From: Primulina eburnea
Lineage: Eukaryota > Streptophyta > Magnoliopsida > Lamiales > Gesneriaceae
Assembly (NCBI RefSeq): GCF_022965805.1
Contig: NC_133117.1
Span: 7,340,183 to 7,404,182 of the forward strand
Length of the DNA stretch: 64,000 nt
Reading direction: 5' to 3'
The notes under the pieces are model-generated. The model was given only the letters and a program-made list of their open reading frames with translations, was not told where the DNA came from and made no database searches. The position numbers and the translations under genes were made by a program. Below are positions 35,785 through 47,935 of this stretch, in pieces. Position 1 is the first letter of the stretch, and every line of letters begins with the position of its first letter.

Positions 35785-36332
35785 TAGTAGCAAATCACTT
35801 TGTATGTGTGTAACGAATTTGAGTGTATTATAAATGGAAATAAGACTAAAAACCCAAAAATTAAAATAGCAAATTTCAGGACTTAAATACAACTTTGATA
35901 AGTTCGATAACCAAAAAAGCAAACATAACAATTTAGAGGATTGATTATTTTCTCTTTTCTTTTGAATATTGGAAAATGGAAAATAGATAAATACTTGCTA
36001 ATTTGTGGAGGCAAATTGTTCGGAAGTATAGGCAAATCCCTAGATATATTGATGCGATGGTGAAAGAATTGACTTTGATTCGCCTAGATGAACTATGGAT
36101 ATATATCCTCAAAATCTGATAAATACTTAAAAATATGTCTCCACTAAAAATTTAATTTAACGGCTTACATTTTAAGTTTTCATTAAATCAATTCATATGC
36201 GTGTATATATACATATATAATAATATCATTATGCAAACTTTACATAGTAGGATATTTTTATAAGTACTTTTGTAAAAAAAAAAAAATTAGACACTAAATT
36301 TGTAAAATATATTATAAAATTTATAATTTCTT
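35785..36332. other. Upstream region of the P450 gene; no feature beyond AT-rich DNA
   Basis: AT-rich sequence between the P450 promoter and the copia-like LTR. No ORF, hairpin or repeat is supported. The upstream regulatory DNA available before the next transposon is therefore only about 0.55 kb. Confidence 0.5.
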
Positions 36333-37323
36333 GTCAGAATCGAGATATGAAATTTAGAGGGGGGAGTGAATAAATTTTCTTCGAATATTTTCAATTGTGT
36401 TAACAATACTGAAACTTTCTTCTTGTCAATAGAGTTTTCCACAAATCTATTGGTATCAATTGTACGGAAGAAGACTTACTGAAACTGATTTGAACAAAAG
36501 CCTATTCAATTGGGTAATTAATAGAAGATAGACTGAATGATAAATTAACGCATAAATGTTTATGGATGTTCGGAGAATTCAACACTCATGTCACCCGTTC
36601 TTCCTCGAGGAAGATATGTACTAAAAAACTTTGGTAATTACAAGTGATTTTGAATTACCCACTTCAGTTAGAACTTAACACTGCCTAACTGAAACTCTTT
36701 GAGAAACTGAAAACTTAGAGCACTAGAGTTTATCTGATTTACATAGAAGAATTTGCACATCAATATTATCCTCTTGACCAAATAAATAATCAATAAGTTT
36801 TGTGATTCTTCTTTGATCTGATTGTGATATATCTGATAAAGATTTTTGGGATTTTCTTTTAACATCAATAAGAAATGCTTATGGCTGTTCCAACTGATCC
36901 CATATATGGTCTCAATCTTCAACGGTAACCTGAATAAAAAATATCCATTCATGACTGGAGATGTACTTGTTATCGATTCATCGCCTTTTCTGGTATCAGT
37001 TGGCTTCTGACAGAAGCTATCACTCAGATCGTTAACACTAATTGGTATAGTCAAAAGCTGTATGACTTCAAGTTTTGATCCTTAATCACCGATCAAAAAA
37101 GGTCTCTGAATCTATCTTGTAAAAAGTGATAGCATGTCGTTTGAATAAATTGAGAAGTCTCTTAATCAGTTTGGTCAGTTTGGGATAGTGATCAGTTAGA
37201 CTATCTGATTTCAGTTTCTGCTTGGCTGGTAATCAGTTTGGTTATCTGATTTCAGTTTGGCTTGACTGACGATCAGTTAGGTTATCTTTTATCTATCAAA
37301 CACCAAAATTATATGTTTCAACA
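36333..37323 (-). mobile_element. 3' LTR of a minus-strand copia-like (Sirevirus-like) element
   Basis: The minus-strand reading starts TGTTGAAACATATAATTTTG at 37323 and ends near CTCGATTCTGACA at 36333. A purine tract (minus strand GAAGGGAAAAA) just before the start shows it is the 3' LTR. It shares ATGTTTATGGATGTTC and CAGTT-type repeats with the solo LTRs at 4244 and 37865, so all three belong to related families. The low-coordinate end is less certain than the start. Confidence 0.7.
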
Positions 37324-38595
37324 ATTTTTCCCTTCTTGATGGTTGATAAAATAATGTAAAAAAAAATTATTAATATTCGCATGAATTACTCCAATGCTGA
37401 TTGCCAAACTGCCTGAATAGTAAACCGATTTATCGAGAACATGAACAGAACAATTTATTTTCTAAACTGACTAGATCTAGTTGACTTCTTTTCTTTCTCG
37501 GATTTCTTCTCTTGCTCTTCCCCTTTTTTGGCAACCGTCGGAGACATGAGATTAGTGAGAACATAATTCAGTTGAGAACTAACGATGTCAAGCTTAGAAT
37601 TGAAATTGAGCTGAACTTCCTCTATCTTGGTGCAAATCTAAAAATTGTTGGCTTTAATTTACCCACCAAGATTAGTAGCAGTTGTTGCATGTGCCTTTTT
37701 GATCTGATCTAGTTGGCTGAATATAGAAATTAAACTTCTGGATAGATTCGACACATCTCTAAACATCTTATCTTTAAAAGATTCTAGAGCTTCTTCAGTA
37801 TTGAGATTGCAACGTTTCAAAGCAGTAATGGAAGAAGAGATAGCAGTTAGATTGGAGATGATGTTGTTGGAACATTTTATGTTCGCAATCTTGATTTTGA
37901 TGTTAACAAAACTTGTTATTGTGTTTCTAACATATTTACTGAAGTATGAAGTTATTAACTCAAGAAGAAAATTGAAACTGAATTCTGCACAAACTGAATT
38001 TCTGGCAAGTTTCGGTATTTTGATGATACCTCTCAATTGGATGATTCAAATGACAATCCGCTAACTTGATTGATCAAACAACTCAATTTGGAACAAGCCG
38101 TATTTCACATCAGTTGGGCGAAATCGGATAGTTATCGAGGTCTAATTGGTCGCTGAATTATCGAATTGATTACACAAAAAACAACAATTAGTTGAATATG
38201 AGCAGTTGCGGTATTTTGGTCATATCTCTTAGCTCGTTTATTGAAATGAAGAGATTCAGTATGCGTTGGAAAGATAAGATGATTTAAAAATCATCTTCAA
38301 AAGTCAAAATATAAATCGAAGCATAAGATCCTGATAAATGATGATGAAGCTATTAGTTCTACACAAACTGAAATCAGCTAGGCTGATTTTAGCTGACTAA
38401 CTGAACTGAACTGAACCAGCTGCTGACCAGCTGAAACTGACCTGAATCAGCCGAACAGAACCAAACTAGTTGAACAGAACCAGACCAGCTGAAACTGAAC
38501 CGTACCGAACCAGTTGAACTGTAGTATCCCGATACTTAATTTGAGTTAATTATTGGATAAATTCTATGTCGGTGAGATCGGAAAGACCGAAGTGG

Positions 38596-38835
38596 GTTCG
38601 GATCGTCCGATCAGGGTTCGGATCGTCCGAAGACAGGTGTCTGGACACGTGGAAGACATGCAGAGTTCGGATCGTCCGATCAGGGTTCGGATCGTCCGAA
38701 GACAGGTGTCTGGACACGTGGAAGACATGCAGAGTTCGGATCGTCTGATAAGGGTTCGGAAGGTCCGAAGTGTACAGGGTTCGGATCATCCGAAGTGGTT
38801 CGGATCGTCCGAAGTGGATCGGATCGTCCGATCGT
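38596..38835 (+). repeat. TTCGGATCGTCCGA palindrome array in U3 of Tekay-A
   Basis: There are nine copies of TTCGGATCGTCCGA or close variants (arms TCGGA/TCCGA around TCG). The first part is a 69-bp tandem duplication (units from 38596 and 38665). Each 69-bp unit carries GGACACGTGG (CACGTG at 38646-38651 and 38715-38720). The array ends five bases before the TATA box. Confidence 0.93.
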
Positions 38836-38839
38836 TGTC

Positions 38840-38848
38840 TATAAATAG
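38840..38848 (+). promoter_or_regulatory. TATA box of the Tekay-A 5' LTR
   Basis: TATAAATAG directly follows the array. The same box is at 44751-44759 in the 3' LTR. Confidence 0.85.
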
Positions 38849-39763
38849 AGGCGCGAGGCTTCACTATTCCCTCGCCAATTCCGAGTGTTCCAGAGCGTTT
38901 TAGTCGTTTCTGATAGGTTTCTAGTCTTTTCCCGAGGTTTAGGCACTAGCGAGGAGCTACTGGTTTTGTAGCGGAGCTGTGCTCTAGTTGGGAGCTAGCG
39001 GCATCAGTGGGCTGACTACGGACGCGGACTTGATTCTAGGGCTGATTGCTAGGATCTACTGATTTGAGGTACGGAAGTACTATCCGAGATAGCAGGATTG
39101 AGTATGCTTTACTATGTGTTGCATGTTTATATGTTGCATTATTATCTGTCATATGATGCATGGTTTATTATGCGGCATTTGCATAATCATGTTGAGCCTG
39201 ATTATCTTTGAGATAGCCTGTTGAGAGGGTGCTCAGCCCTCGTTTGTTGTGGATGGTTGGACCCCGTTGGCTGACGGTGGTCAGGTCACCGGTATATCCA
39301 CAGGTTTATTTTGGTATGGGAGCCACCTCCTGGTGCGACGGCGCAGAGTGCTACATACCTTGACGTCATTTGCCTGAGCAGTATTTCGTTATACCCAGAT
39401 CCTGGTATCCAGTACATTTTGCATACATGCATGTCATAGTCTTGTATACTCATACTTTCGGTGCTGAGCGTTTTATGCTCACGTCCTCGGTTTATCTCTG
39501 TTTTGGACACCCTATTCGATGGGGCAGGTCTCAGGTTGGACGGTCCAGGAGGGAGTGGACAGGGAGCTGGCAGAGGTTGATTTGTAGTTGTTGGTATTTA
39601 TTCTTGGATTTAGTTCGATCTGGTTGTTTAAGTATTTTTGTACTTACAGTTTCGATTGGGTTGTATTACTTGTTCCGCTGTTTACCTGATTCAGTTTTAA
39701 ATATAAATTTTGTATGCTTAAGTTCTGATTAGTAGGTGATTCTGGAACGGGTCACTACATTTA

Positions 39764-39775
39764 TGGTATCAGAGC
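39764..39775 (+). promoter_or_regulatory. tRNA-Met primer binding site of Tekay-A
   Basis: TGGTATCAGAGC begins four bases after the 5' LTR and is complementary to the 3' end of initiator tRNA-Met. Confidence 0.95.
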
Positions 39776-39844
39776 ATGCATTAAGATTTTGGGATTTAGA
39801 ACTGTTCTTTTGGGTTTAATCTCTGGTAACTTTTGTAGAGAGAG

Positions 39845-42800
39845 ATGTCTGGTTATGACGACGATGCTAGTAGTCATGGCAGCGTTGGACGCTGGGGAGA
39901 CCGCGACGATCGGGAGCGTCGCCGAGAGCATCGAGAACGTCGTCAACACCGTCGTGATGAGCCTCGGAGTTTTAGTATGCATCGGTTCTTGCAGATGGGG
40001 CCGAAACCTCTTTCGGGCGGTGAGACTCCGGATATTGCGGAGAATTGGCTTGAGAGGATGGAGAGCTGCTTCAAGACTTTTCAGTGCTCGGCGGAACAGC
40101 AAATTGATACCCTTGATTTCTTGCTGGAGGGTGGTGCGCGTAAGTGGTGGAGGTCTACCTCTGCACCGATAGTTCAGCGACAGGGTCGAGTTCTTTGGGC
40201 CGAATTCCGAGCCGCTTTCATGCTGCTTTACTTTCCGCCAGCTCTTCTGCAGACTAAGGCGATTGAGTTGATCAATCTGAAACAGGGGAGTTTGTCTGTT
40301 GATGAGTATCAACAGAAGTTCTTTGAGTTGCTTCCGTATGTTCCACATGTCAGTGATAATGCTATGGCCAAGTATAACCATTTTCTCCAGGGCCTCAATC
40401 AAGAGATTTATGATAGGGTTGTTGTCTGTGATGATCCGACATCGTATGAGGGTCTTGTAAACCGATGTCGCCAGGCTGAGGGCAGTTTGCTGAGAGGTCG
40501 AGCCATGCAGTCTGTTCGTCCTACTAGTTCTTTGGGTCCCCGCGCCCAAACATTTAAGAAGGCTGGATCTACTTCTTCTTCATCTGGATCTGGAGGAGTT
40601 TACCATTTTGGGAAGAAGAAGGGCCCGTGTCAGCATTGCGGGAAGGATCATCCGACGGAGCGTTGTCGCAAGGTTGCGGGTGCTTGTTACAGGTGCGGTG
40701 AGATGGGGCACATGAAGAGAGATTGTCCACAGACAGGCGGAGGATCAGGATCTGGTTCTCAGGCTTCAGTTCATCAGAGACCACAGCAGGGACGGTCTAC
40801 TCAGGGTTCTAACCTCCGACCGCGTACTCAAGGGCAGGTCTTTGCTCTTAACCAGGATCAGGCTGCTGAAGAGAACGAGAGAGTTATCGCAGGTATCTTT
40901 TTATTATGTGGATTACCTGCTTACGTTCTCATTGATACTGGTGCATCGCATTCGTTCATATCTGCTAGATTTGCTAAGCGTAATGCGTTACCTTTCACTT
41001 CCTTGGACGTTGTGGTATCTGTTTCCACACCGATGGGTCATTCGGTGTTAGCTAAACGTCTAGTTATGGGTTGTCCTCTAGAGTTTGAGGGAAATATTTT
41101 AACTGCTAATTTGATGATTCTTGCGATGGAGGATTTTGATTGCATTCTGGGAATAGATGTGCTGACTGTGTTTAGAGCTACTGTGGACTGTTATCAGAAG
41201 TTTGTGCAGTTTCGTCCAATTGAGGGCGACAGTTGGTTTTTCTATGGAGAGGGAGCGCGACCCCCGATGCCTGTGGTTTCTGCTCTGAAAGCCTGTCGTG
41301 CTTTAGAGTCGGGCGGTGAAGGCTACCTTATCTATGCTATTGATTCGTCCGCAGATAGTGTCGGTATCAGTGACATTCCAGTGGTTCGCGAGTTTTCGGA
41401 TGTTTTTCCCGAGGAGATTCCTGGTTTTCCTCCCGTTCGGGAAGTGGATTTCGGCATTGATTTAGTGCCAGGCACGGCACCAATCTCTAGAGCTCCTTAT
41501 CGTTTAGCTCCATCGGAGATGCAAGAATTGAAACAGCAGTTGCAGGATCTTCTTGACAAGGGGTATATTCGACCCAGTGTGTCCCCGTGGGGAGCACCAG
41601 TTCTTTTTGTCAAAAAGAAGGATGGTTCTATGCGGCTCTGCATAGATTATCGGCAGTTGAATCGTGCTACGATAAAGAATAAGTATCCGTTGCCACGGAT
41701 TGATGATTTATTTGATCAACTGCAAGGTACCTCTGTATATTCCAAGATTGATTTAAGGTCTGGTTATCATCAGCTTCGAGTTCATCAGGGAGACATATCG
41801 AAGACTGCATTCAGGACCCGGTATGGGCATTATGAGTTTCTGGTTATGCCTTTTGGGGTGACGAATGCACCAGCAGTTTTTATGGATCTGATGAATCGGG
41901 TATTTCGGGATTTCTTGGATAAGTTTGTTGTGGTGTTTATAGATGATATCTTAATCTATTCGCATAATCAGCAAGAACACGTACAACACTTAAGGATTAT
42001 TTTGCAGACACTTCGCGAGAATCAGCTTTATGCGAAGTTGAGTAAATGTGAGTTTTGGACTGACAGAGTTGTATTCCTTGGTCATGTCATTTCTAGCAAG
42101 GGAGTTTCAGTTGACCCGAGCAAGGTGGAAGCGGTATTGAACTGGTCGCGTCCAACGACAGTAGTCGAGATCCGCAGTTTTCTGGGATTGGCTGGGTATT
42201 ATCGCCGTTTCATTGTCAACTTCTCTCAGATTGCTAAGCCACTCACTCAGCTCACTCGGAAAGATGTTTCATTTGAGTGGACATCAGAGTGCGAAGAGAG
42301 TTTTCTGGAACTTCGCAGACGTTTGACATCTGCGCCTGTTTTGGCTTTACCGTCTGGATCTGGTGGTTTCAGTGTCTACACCGATGCTTCTTTGCAGGGA
42401 CTAGGGTGTGTTCTGATGCAGAATGAGCATGTGATTGCTTATGCGTCGAGACAGTTGAAGTCTCATGAGGAAAACTATCCTGTTCATGATCTGGAATTAG
42501 CAGCAATCGTTTTTGCTTTGAAAATCTGGCGCCATTATCTGTATGGTGAGCGATTTGAGATTTTCACTGATCATAAGAGTTTGAAGTATCTGTTCACTCA
42601 GGCTGAGTTGAACATGCGTCAGCGTCGTTGGATGGATCTACTCAAGGATTATGATTGTGAGATCAAGTATCATCCAGGATCTGCGAATCTCACGGCCGAT
42701 GCTCTTAGTCGGAAGGTGAGATTGTCTGCTCTTCAGACTTGTGCTGTATCTGAGATTATTCAGGATTTCTGTTCGATGGGATTCAATTGTAAGCATCGGA

Positions 42801-44272
42801 AAGGAGCAGAGAGTATCCGTGTAGCTTCTATTTTGTCTGAACCAGTTTTGTATTCTAGGATTAGAGATGCTCAGATGTCTGATTCTAAGGTTCAGAAATT
42901 AGCTCGGTTGGCTGATGGAGATAATACTTCTGGATTCCACTATCAGTCCGAGGGTCTTTTGTGCTTATCTGGTCGTGTTGTTGTACCGGAAGATGACACT
43001 TTGAGGGAGGAGATTTTATCCCAGGCTCATCGTAGCAAGTTGAGTGTTCATCCGGGGAGCAACAAGATGTATAAGGATTTGAGGACTCGATTTTGGTGGA
43101 AAGGTATGAAACGTAATGTTTATCAGTATGTCTCCAAGTGCCTAGTCTGTCAGCAGGTGAAGGCTGAGTATCGACGACCAGGAGGTTTGTTGCAAAATCT
43201 TCCTATTCCGGAGTGGAAGTGGGAGCATATCACGATGGACTTCGTGACTCACTTGCCTATGTCTGTGGGGAATAGAGATGCTATCTGGGTAGTAGTGGAT
43301 CGGCTTACTAAGTCTGCCCATTTTCTTCCGTATAACAGAGATTTCACTTTCGATCGGATGGCACGGTTGTACATTCAGGAGATTGTACGGTTTCATGGTG
43401 TGCCCGTGAGTATCGTTAGTGACAGAGATCCTCGATTTACATCTAGATTTTGGGGCAGCTTTCAACAAGCCTTGGGCACTACCTTGAGTTTGAGTACTGC
43501 ATATCACCCAGAGACTGACGGTCAGTCAGAGAGGACTATTCGTACTCTTGAGGATATGTTGAGATCTTGTGTGATGGATTTCGGGCCAGCTTGGCAGGAT
43601 CATCTGCCACTGATAGAATTTGCATACAACAACAGTTTTCATAGGAGTATTGGTATGTCTCCGTTTGAAGCATTGTATGGTCGACGTTGTCGTACTCCTT
43701 TGTTCTGGGAGGAAGTCGGAGAACGACAGGTCGAGGGTCCAGAATTGATTCAGCAGGCCATGGACAAAGTTCTTGTGATCAAACAGCGGATTAAGACTGC
43801 TCAGGATCGACAAGCAAGTTATGCGAACACCAAGCGCAGACCTCTTCATTTTGATGCAGGCGAGAAAGTGTTTCTCAAAGTATCACCTTTTCGGAGGATT
43901 CTGAGATTTGGACTCAAAGGTAAGCTATCTCCAAGATTCATTGGTCCTTTTGAGATCTTAGAATGTGTGGGAGATTTGGCCTACAGATTAGCTTTGCCAC
44001 CGTATCTGTCTTGTGTTCACAATGTGTTTCATGTGTCCTTGTTGAGACGATACGTAGCGGATGAGTCTCATGTTTTGCATCCGACAGAAGTTCAGCTGAA
44101 TCCAGATTTGTCATTTGTGGAAAGACCGATTTCGATCCTAGACCGGAAGGATAAGGTACTGCGGAATAAGACTATTCCTCTTGTCTTAGTGCAGTGGCAG
44201 CGCCGAGGTACTGAAGAAGCTACTTGGGAACTAGAGAGTCGCATGCGGTCAGAGCATCCAGAGTTGTTCTAG
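39845..44272 (+). CDS. Tekay-A Gag-Pol polyprotein, 1475 aa, intact
   Basis: One open frame encodes all domains in Ty3 order. Gag is about residues 1-330 with zinc knuckle [14 protein letters not shown] (281-294), preceded by a second Cys/His cluster ([13 protein letters not shown]). The protease has LIDTGAS (Asp 364). RT has [13 protein letters not shown] and active site FIDD (Asp 700-701). RNase H has VYTDAS (Asp 847). Integrase has a zinc region ending KCLVCQQVK and catalytic Asp 1132, Asp 1193 and Glu 1229 (35-residue spacing). A GPF-type module (RFIGPFEIL) follows, then a chromodomain-like end ([19 protein letters not shown]). That tail may target integration to heterochromatin. ATG 39845 lies 70 bp after the primer site and is the first in frame. 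No stop or frameshift is present. Confidence 0.96.
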   Translation: MSGYDDDASSHGSVGRWGDRDDRERRREHRERRQHRRDEPRSFSMHRFLQMGPKPLSGGETPDIAENWLERMESCFKTFQCSAEQQIDTLDFLLEGGARKWWRSTSAPIVQRQGRVLWAEFRAAFMLLYFPPALLQTKAIELINLKQGSLSVDEYQQKFFELLPYVPHVSDNAMAKYNHFLQGLNQEIYDRVVVCDDPTSYEGLVNRCRQAEGSLLRGRAMQSVRPTSSLGPRAQTFKKAGSTSSSSGSGGVYHFGKKKGPCQHCGKDHPTERCRKVAGACYRCGEMGHMKRDCPQTGGGSGSGSQASVHQRPQQGRSTQGSNLRPRTQGQVFALNQDQAAEENERVIAGIFLLCGLPAYVLIDTGASHSFISARFAKRNALPFTSLDVVVSVSTPMGHSVLAKRLVMGCPLEFEGNILTANLMILAMEDFDCILGIDVLTVFRATVDCYQKFVQFRPIEGDSWFFYGEGARPPMPVVSALKACRALESGGEGYLIYAIDSSADSVGISDIPVVREFSDVFPEEIPGFPPVREVDFGIDLVPGTAPISRAPYRLAPSEMQELKQQLQDLLDKGYIRPSVSPWGAPVLFVKKKDGSMRLCIDYRQLNRATIKNKYPLPRIDDLFDQLQGTSVYSKIDLRSGYHQLRVHQGDISKTAFRTRYGHYEFLVMPFGVTNAPAVFMDLMNRVFRDFLDKFVVVFIDDILIYSHNQQEHVQHLRIILQTLRENQLYAKLSKCEFWTDRVVFLGHVISSKGVSVDPSKVEAVLNWSRPTTVVEIRSFLGLAGYYRRFIVNFSQIAKPLTQLTRKDVSFEWTSECEESFLELRRRLTSAPVLALPSGSGGFSVYTDASLQGLGCVLMQNEHVIAYASRQLKSHEENYPVHDLELAAIVFALKIWRHYLYGERFEIFTDHKSLKYLFTQAELNMRQRRWMDLLKDYDCEIKYHPGSANLTADALSRKVRLSALQTCAVSEIIQDFCSMGFNCKHRKGAESIRVASILSEPVLYSRIRDAQMSDSKVQKLARLADGDNTSGFHYQSEGLLCLSGRVVVPEDDTLREEILSQAHRSKLSVHPGSNKMYKDLRTRFWWKGMKRNVYQYVSKCLVCQQVKAEYRRPGGLLQNLPIPEWKWEHITMDFVTHLPMSVGNRDAIWVVVDRLTKSAHFLPYNRDFTFDRMARLYIQEIVRFHGVPVSIVSDRDPRFTSRFWGSFQQALGTTLSLSTAYHPETDGQSERTIRTLEDMLRSCVMDFGPAWQDHLPLIEFAYNNSFHRSIGMSPFEALYGRRCRTPLFWEEVGERQVEGPELIQQAMDKVLVIKQRIKTAQDRQASYANTKRRPLHFDAGEKVFLKVSPFRRILRFGLKGKLSPRFIGPFEILECVGDLAYRLALPPYLSCVHNVFHVSLLRRYVADESHVLHPTEVQLNPDLSFVERPISILDRKDKVLRNKTIPLVLVQWQRRGTEEATWELESRMRSEHPELF

Positions 44273-44398
44273 TTGTAGTACTTCAGTTATGATTATAATT
44301 TCAGTTGTACTTTCAATTGTAATTCATTCTTAAGTTGAATGTATTGTTGTTCAGAATGGTCATTCTTCAGACTTGATTTCGCGGACGAAATCCTTTTT

Positions 44399-44410
44399 AG
44401 GGGGGAAGAA
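44399..44410 (+). promoter_or_regulatory. Polypurine tract of Tekay-A
   Basis: AGGGGGGAAGAA lies immediately before the 3' LTR start TGTAGTATCC. Confidence 0.93.
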
Positions 44411-45670
44411 TGTAGTATCCCGATACCTAATTTGAGTTAATTATTGGATAAATTCTATGTCGGTGAGATCGGAAAGACCGAAGTGGGTTCGGATCGTCCG
44501 ATCAGGGTTCGGATCGTCCGATCAGGGTTCGGATCGTCCGAAGACAGGTGTCTGGACACGTGGAAGACATGCAGAGTTCGGATCGTCCGATCAGGGTTCG
44601 GATCGTCCGAAGACAGGTGTCTGGACACGTGGAAGACATGCAGAGTTCGGATCGTCTGATAAGGGTTCGGAAGGTCCGAAGTGTACAGGGTTCGGATCAT
44701 CCGAAGTGGTTCGGATCGTCCGAAGTGGATCGGATCGTCCGATCGTTGTCTATAAATAGAGGCGCGAGGCTTCACTATTCCCTCGCCAATTCCGAGTGTT
44801 CCAGAGCGTTTTAGTCGTTTCTGATAGGTTTCTAGTCTTTTCCCGAGGTTTAGGCACTAGCGAGGAGCTACTGGTTTTGTAGCGGAGCTGTGCTCTAGTT
44901 GGGAGCTAGCGGCATCAGTGGGCTGACTACGGACGCGGACTTGATTCTAGGGCTGATTGCTAGGATCTACTGATTTGAGGTACGGAAGTACTATCCGAGA
45001 TAGCAGGATTGAGTATGCTTTACTATGTGTTGCATGTTTATATGTTGCATTATTATCTGTCATATGATGCATGGTTTATTATGCGGCATTTGCATAATCA
45101 TGTTGAGCCTGATTATCTTTGAGATAGCCTGTTGAGAGGGTGCTCAGCCCTCGTTTGTTGTGGATGGTTGGACCCCGTTGGCCGACGGTGGTCAGGTCAC
45201 CGGTATATCCACAGGTTTATTTTGGTATGGGAGCCACCTCCTGGTGCGACGGCGCAGAGTGCTACATACCTTGACGTCATTTGCCTGAGCAGTATTTCGT
45301 TATACCCAGATCCTGGTATCCAGTACATTTTGCATACATGCATGTCATAGTCTTGTATACTCATACTTTCGGTGCTGAGCGTTTTATGCTCACGTCCTCG
45401 GTTTATCTCTGTTTTGGACACCCTATTCGATGGGGCAGGTCTCAGGTTGGACGGTCCAGGAGGGAGTGGACAGGGAGCTGGCAGAGGTTGATTTGTAGTT
45501 GTTGGTATTTATTCTTGGATTTAGTTCGATCTGGTTGTTTAAGTATTTTTGTACTTACAGTTTCGATTGGGTTGTATTACTTGTTCCGCTGTTTACCTGA
45601 TTCAGTTTTAAATATAAATTTTGTATGCTTAAGTTCTGATTAGTAGGTGATTCTGGAACGGGTCACTACA
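44411..45670 (+). repeat. 3' LTR of Tekay-A, with one extra array unit
   Basis: The LTR is 1260 bp. It is identical to the 5' LTR by eye except T/C in GATACYTAAT, T/C in GTTGGCYGACGG, and a 20-bp gain (one more GATCAGGGTTCGGATCGTCC step) in the array at 44487-44744, giving ten palindrome copies instead of nine. Confidence 0.95.
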
Positions 45671-47472
45671 TGAACTGAACCATACCAGAACTAAACTGAA
45701 TCGGACCAGCTGAAACTGAACCAGTTGACTAGAGTTGACCTGTTTAAGCTCAGAAAAAGTCTAGCTAGACGGATTTGACCATTGCAATTTGAGAAACAGT
45801 ACAGAAACTTTCCAAACGGTCATATTCTTGTATCTAACGTATATATCATTGTTGGGGCCTATAAATACATCTTGAAGATCAAACATGAGCTTTTGAAAGG
45901 GATTCAAAGCATGGACAGTTAGCATGAAGAAATCAGCTAGTTGAGAGCACAATCCCTTGTGTGAGGATACATTTGAGATGTACACTGTAAAAGATAAATT
46001 CCTCACACAAAATTCCTCACACATATACAAGAGAGTTGAACTTCAAATATTAGTTGAGTGAATCTTCACACAAAGACGTAAACAATGTGTTTGTAGTCTT
46101 TGCATATGAGGCATTAAAGAATATGCTGATTGTGAGGTGCTGCCTGCAATCTTGAGTGCTAGGAGTTCTAGTTGGGTGTTGCCCTTCTAGAGTGGGTTTG
46201 TACAATGTGTTGTATAAATCAAAGTCTTATAGTGGATCCTTCCCGAGAAGAAGAAGGGGTAACGTAGGAGCATTTGAAGTCTCTGAACATCCATAAACAA
46301 ATTAATGTCTATTTGTTTATTACATTTACTTATCATTTCCATTATTTTAAATGTTCATTCTTGAAGCATTTTATGTGTTCTTCAAATATCAAAATATTGC
46401 ATACAAAGTGTTTGGTAAAATGCTTCAACCAAAATATTTTTACTCATTCAACTTGCATATATTTTACGCTTTACAAAATATTTAATCAGTTTCTACGAAG
46501 GATTATTTCGAGTGTCTTCCGCTCGGTTTGAAAACCAAATTTGATTTAATTAATCGGTGTTAAATATTTCACGAACCGAGCTATTGTAGCTCATAGATTA
46601 TCCCCCTAACCGATCCCATCAGATGTGATCTAACGTGGTATCATCAGTAAAGTCTTGATCAGGAGAATATGGATTGATCAGAGGCAGTTCTTTTGAGGAT
46701 GGACCAGCTAATTCAATAGCCTTGCTGGTGGAGGGTCCTGACTGATCAACCTTGGCAACTTTCAGATCAGGAGATTCTGATTTACCATGCTCAACCATTG
46801 CTATCTCAACGATTTCTTCAGTGATTTCTCTGATGAAAGCAATTTCAGCAGATTCTAGAAACAGAATGTCCTTTAGTGAAGAAATGTTTTCAATAGGGAC
46901 GATGGAGTAAGACTGTTTTGAGGTAGAAGTTGAGAGAAGTGAACTGAATGGAAGGGCATCGTCTGTATCTTTAATTTGTTGTTGTGCAATCGATTACACA
47001 ACTTTTTCTACATTTGATAAAGACATGGTCCTCATGGATGGAGAGGACGGAGTAACTGATGGTTTGACCGACTGAGTTCTTTTGCATCGGTTTCATTTGG
47101 CTTTATAGGAGCTGGGACTTGATGAGCTTCTTGATTTCTGACTCTTAGAGATCACTGGTTCAAACAACTTAATTTTCCCAGAATTTGACTTTCATCCGAA
47201 GGGAGACCAGATTCATATCTAGTTGATTGATCCCTGCTAGATCATCAAACACAGTTGTACATTGAGCATAATAGTTGGACCTTTTGTTCAGCACACACAG
47301 ATGATAATTTTTGAATTTTCAGGAGATCAGGAACATATCGATTATCGACGTCGTTGAATTGCTCTCGCTATGATAACTGTTTTTACATGTTTAAGAACAG
47401 CTTTTTCAAGAGCTATGAACTGTTTTAGCACCGCTTTCTTTTTCAGTTTGGATGCAAAGGTGACTGTTCTAA

Positions 47473-47935
47473 TGTAACGCCCCGGATTCGACGACTGTCC
47501 CCACTGTACAAAGACAAGTCTTTTAAGCGTGCTTATTTCCTCACTCACACACACCCTAAGAAAATTCCCAAGAGGTCACCCATCCCAGAATTGCCCAAAG
47601 TCAAGCATGATTAACTTTGGAGTTCTTATATGATGAGTTGCCAAAAAGAAGATGCACCTTCTTGATATGAGTAGTACTATCAAATCTTTTAATCCCTCCT
47701 CAACTGCACAGTCCCATACCTGAACAGTTTGGAACCCCTATCCTTCCGGTATAAGATATGTTCATTCATGTTCCCTTCGCTTAGAAGCCTGCCAGGAGCC
47801 GCTCATTTTCTGTGCAACCTCATGGCACCGGCGATCACCTCCCGCCCACTTCGGCTCTGGGCTCCATATTCCCAACAGCTTCCGCTTGGTTTGTTCCCAA
47901 ACCACACCGTACTAGGAGAGGTTGGCTCTGATAAC
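47473..47935 (-). mobile_element. LTR/TRIM-like fragment with a 5S rRNA-like segment (Cassandra-like)
   Basis: It starts TGTAACGCCCCGGATTCG at 47473, an LTR terminus, and interrupts the copia-like relic. On the minus strand 47563-47628 aligns with the internal region of plant 5S rRNA: AGAACTCC then AGTTAA then GCTTG, and an almost intact C-box, GGGATGGGTGACCTC. Near 47921-47939 the minus strand reads GTTATCAGAGCCAAC, a degraded tRNA-Met primer site. LTRs carrying 5S sequence are the hallmark of Cassandra TRIMs. The second LTR is not recognised, so it is a partial copy or a relative. Confidence 0.55.

Larger units (their letters stand above)
38520..39759 (+). repeat. 5' LTR of Tekay-A
   Basis: The LTR is TGTAGTATCCCG to GGGTCACTACA. 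U3 holds the palindrome array (38596-38835), two CACGTG boxes and TATAAATAG. ORFs on both strands inside the LTR are repeat artefacts; identical ones recur in the 3' LTR. Confidence 0.96.
38520..45670 (+). mobile_element. Tekay-A, complete young Ty3 chromovirus, duplication TGAAC
   Basis: It is a 7151-bp element with 5' LTR 38520-39759 (1240 bp) and 3' LTR 44411-45670 (1260 bp). It has a tRNA-Met primer site, one uninterrupted polyprotein ORF and a polypurine tract. TGAAC flanks it at 38515-38519 and 45671-45675. The LTRs differ, as far as I can see, by two substitutions and one 20-bp insertion. Every part needed for transposition is visible. Confidence 0.97.
37865..46621 (+). mobile_element. 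Solo LTR (same family as 4244-6843), split by Tekay-A; duplication GATGT
   Basis: It starts TGTTGGAACATTTTATGTTC at 37865 and ends CGATCCCATCA at 46621. GATGT flanks it at 37860-37864 and 46622-46626. Removing the nested chromovirus and one duplication copy leaves about 1.6 kb. It interrupts the minus-strand ORF of the older copia-like element. Confidence 0.9.
37455..47345 (-). pseudogene. Last ORF of the copia-like element, split by a solo LTR
   Basis: Two minus-strand pieces belong together: 46622 to about 47345 (a Ser/Thr/Lys-rich region with PSVTPSSPSMRTMSLSN and an acidic stretch) and 37455-37864 (SNLTAISSSITALKRCN, then LSRSLISIFSQLDQIKKAH). The reading frame matches on both sides of the GATGT duplication. 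A frameshift or stop near 37659 leads into a second frame with a coiled-coil-like segment and a Lys/Glu-rich tail ending at 37455. It sits just before the polypurine tract and 3' LTR, where Sireviruses keep a third, envelope-like ORF. Identity with that class is inferred, and the product is broken. Confidence 0.55.

Noticed and set aside
38553..38903. ORFs of 60-116 residues in all frames over the Tekay-A LTR arrays (also 44444-44814)
   Set aside because: They exist because the 20-bp and 69-bp units keep several frames open on both strands. They lie in LTR U3 and have no protein similarity.
46636..46647. TGGTATCATCAG just after an LTR end, looking like a tRNA-Met primer site
   Set aside because: The LTR is followed by a copy of its target duplication GATGT, and the sequence continues the interrupted minus-strand ORF in frame. 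It is flanking DNA, so the LTR is solo.
47563..47628. Functional 5S rRNA gene
   Set aside because: Only the internal part is recognisable; the 5' third, the stem complementarity and the terminator are missing or mutated.
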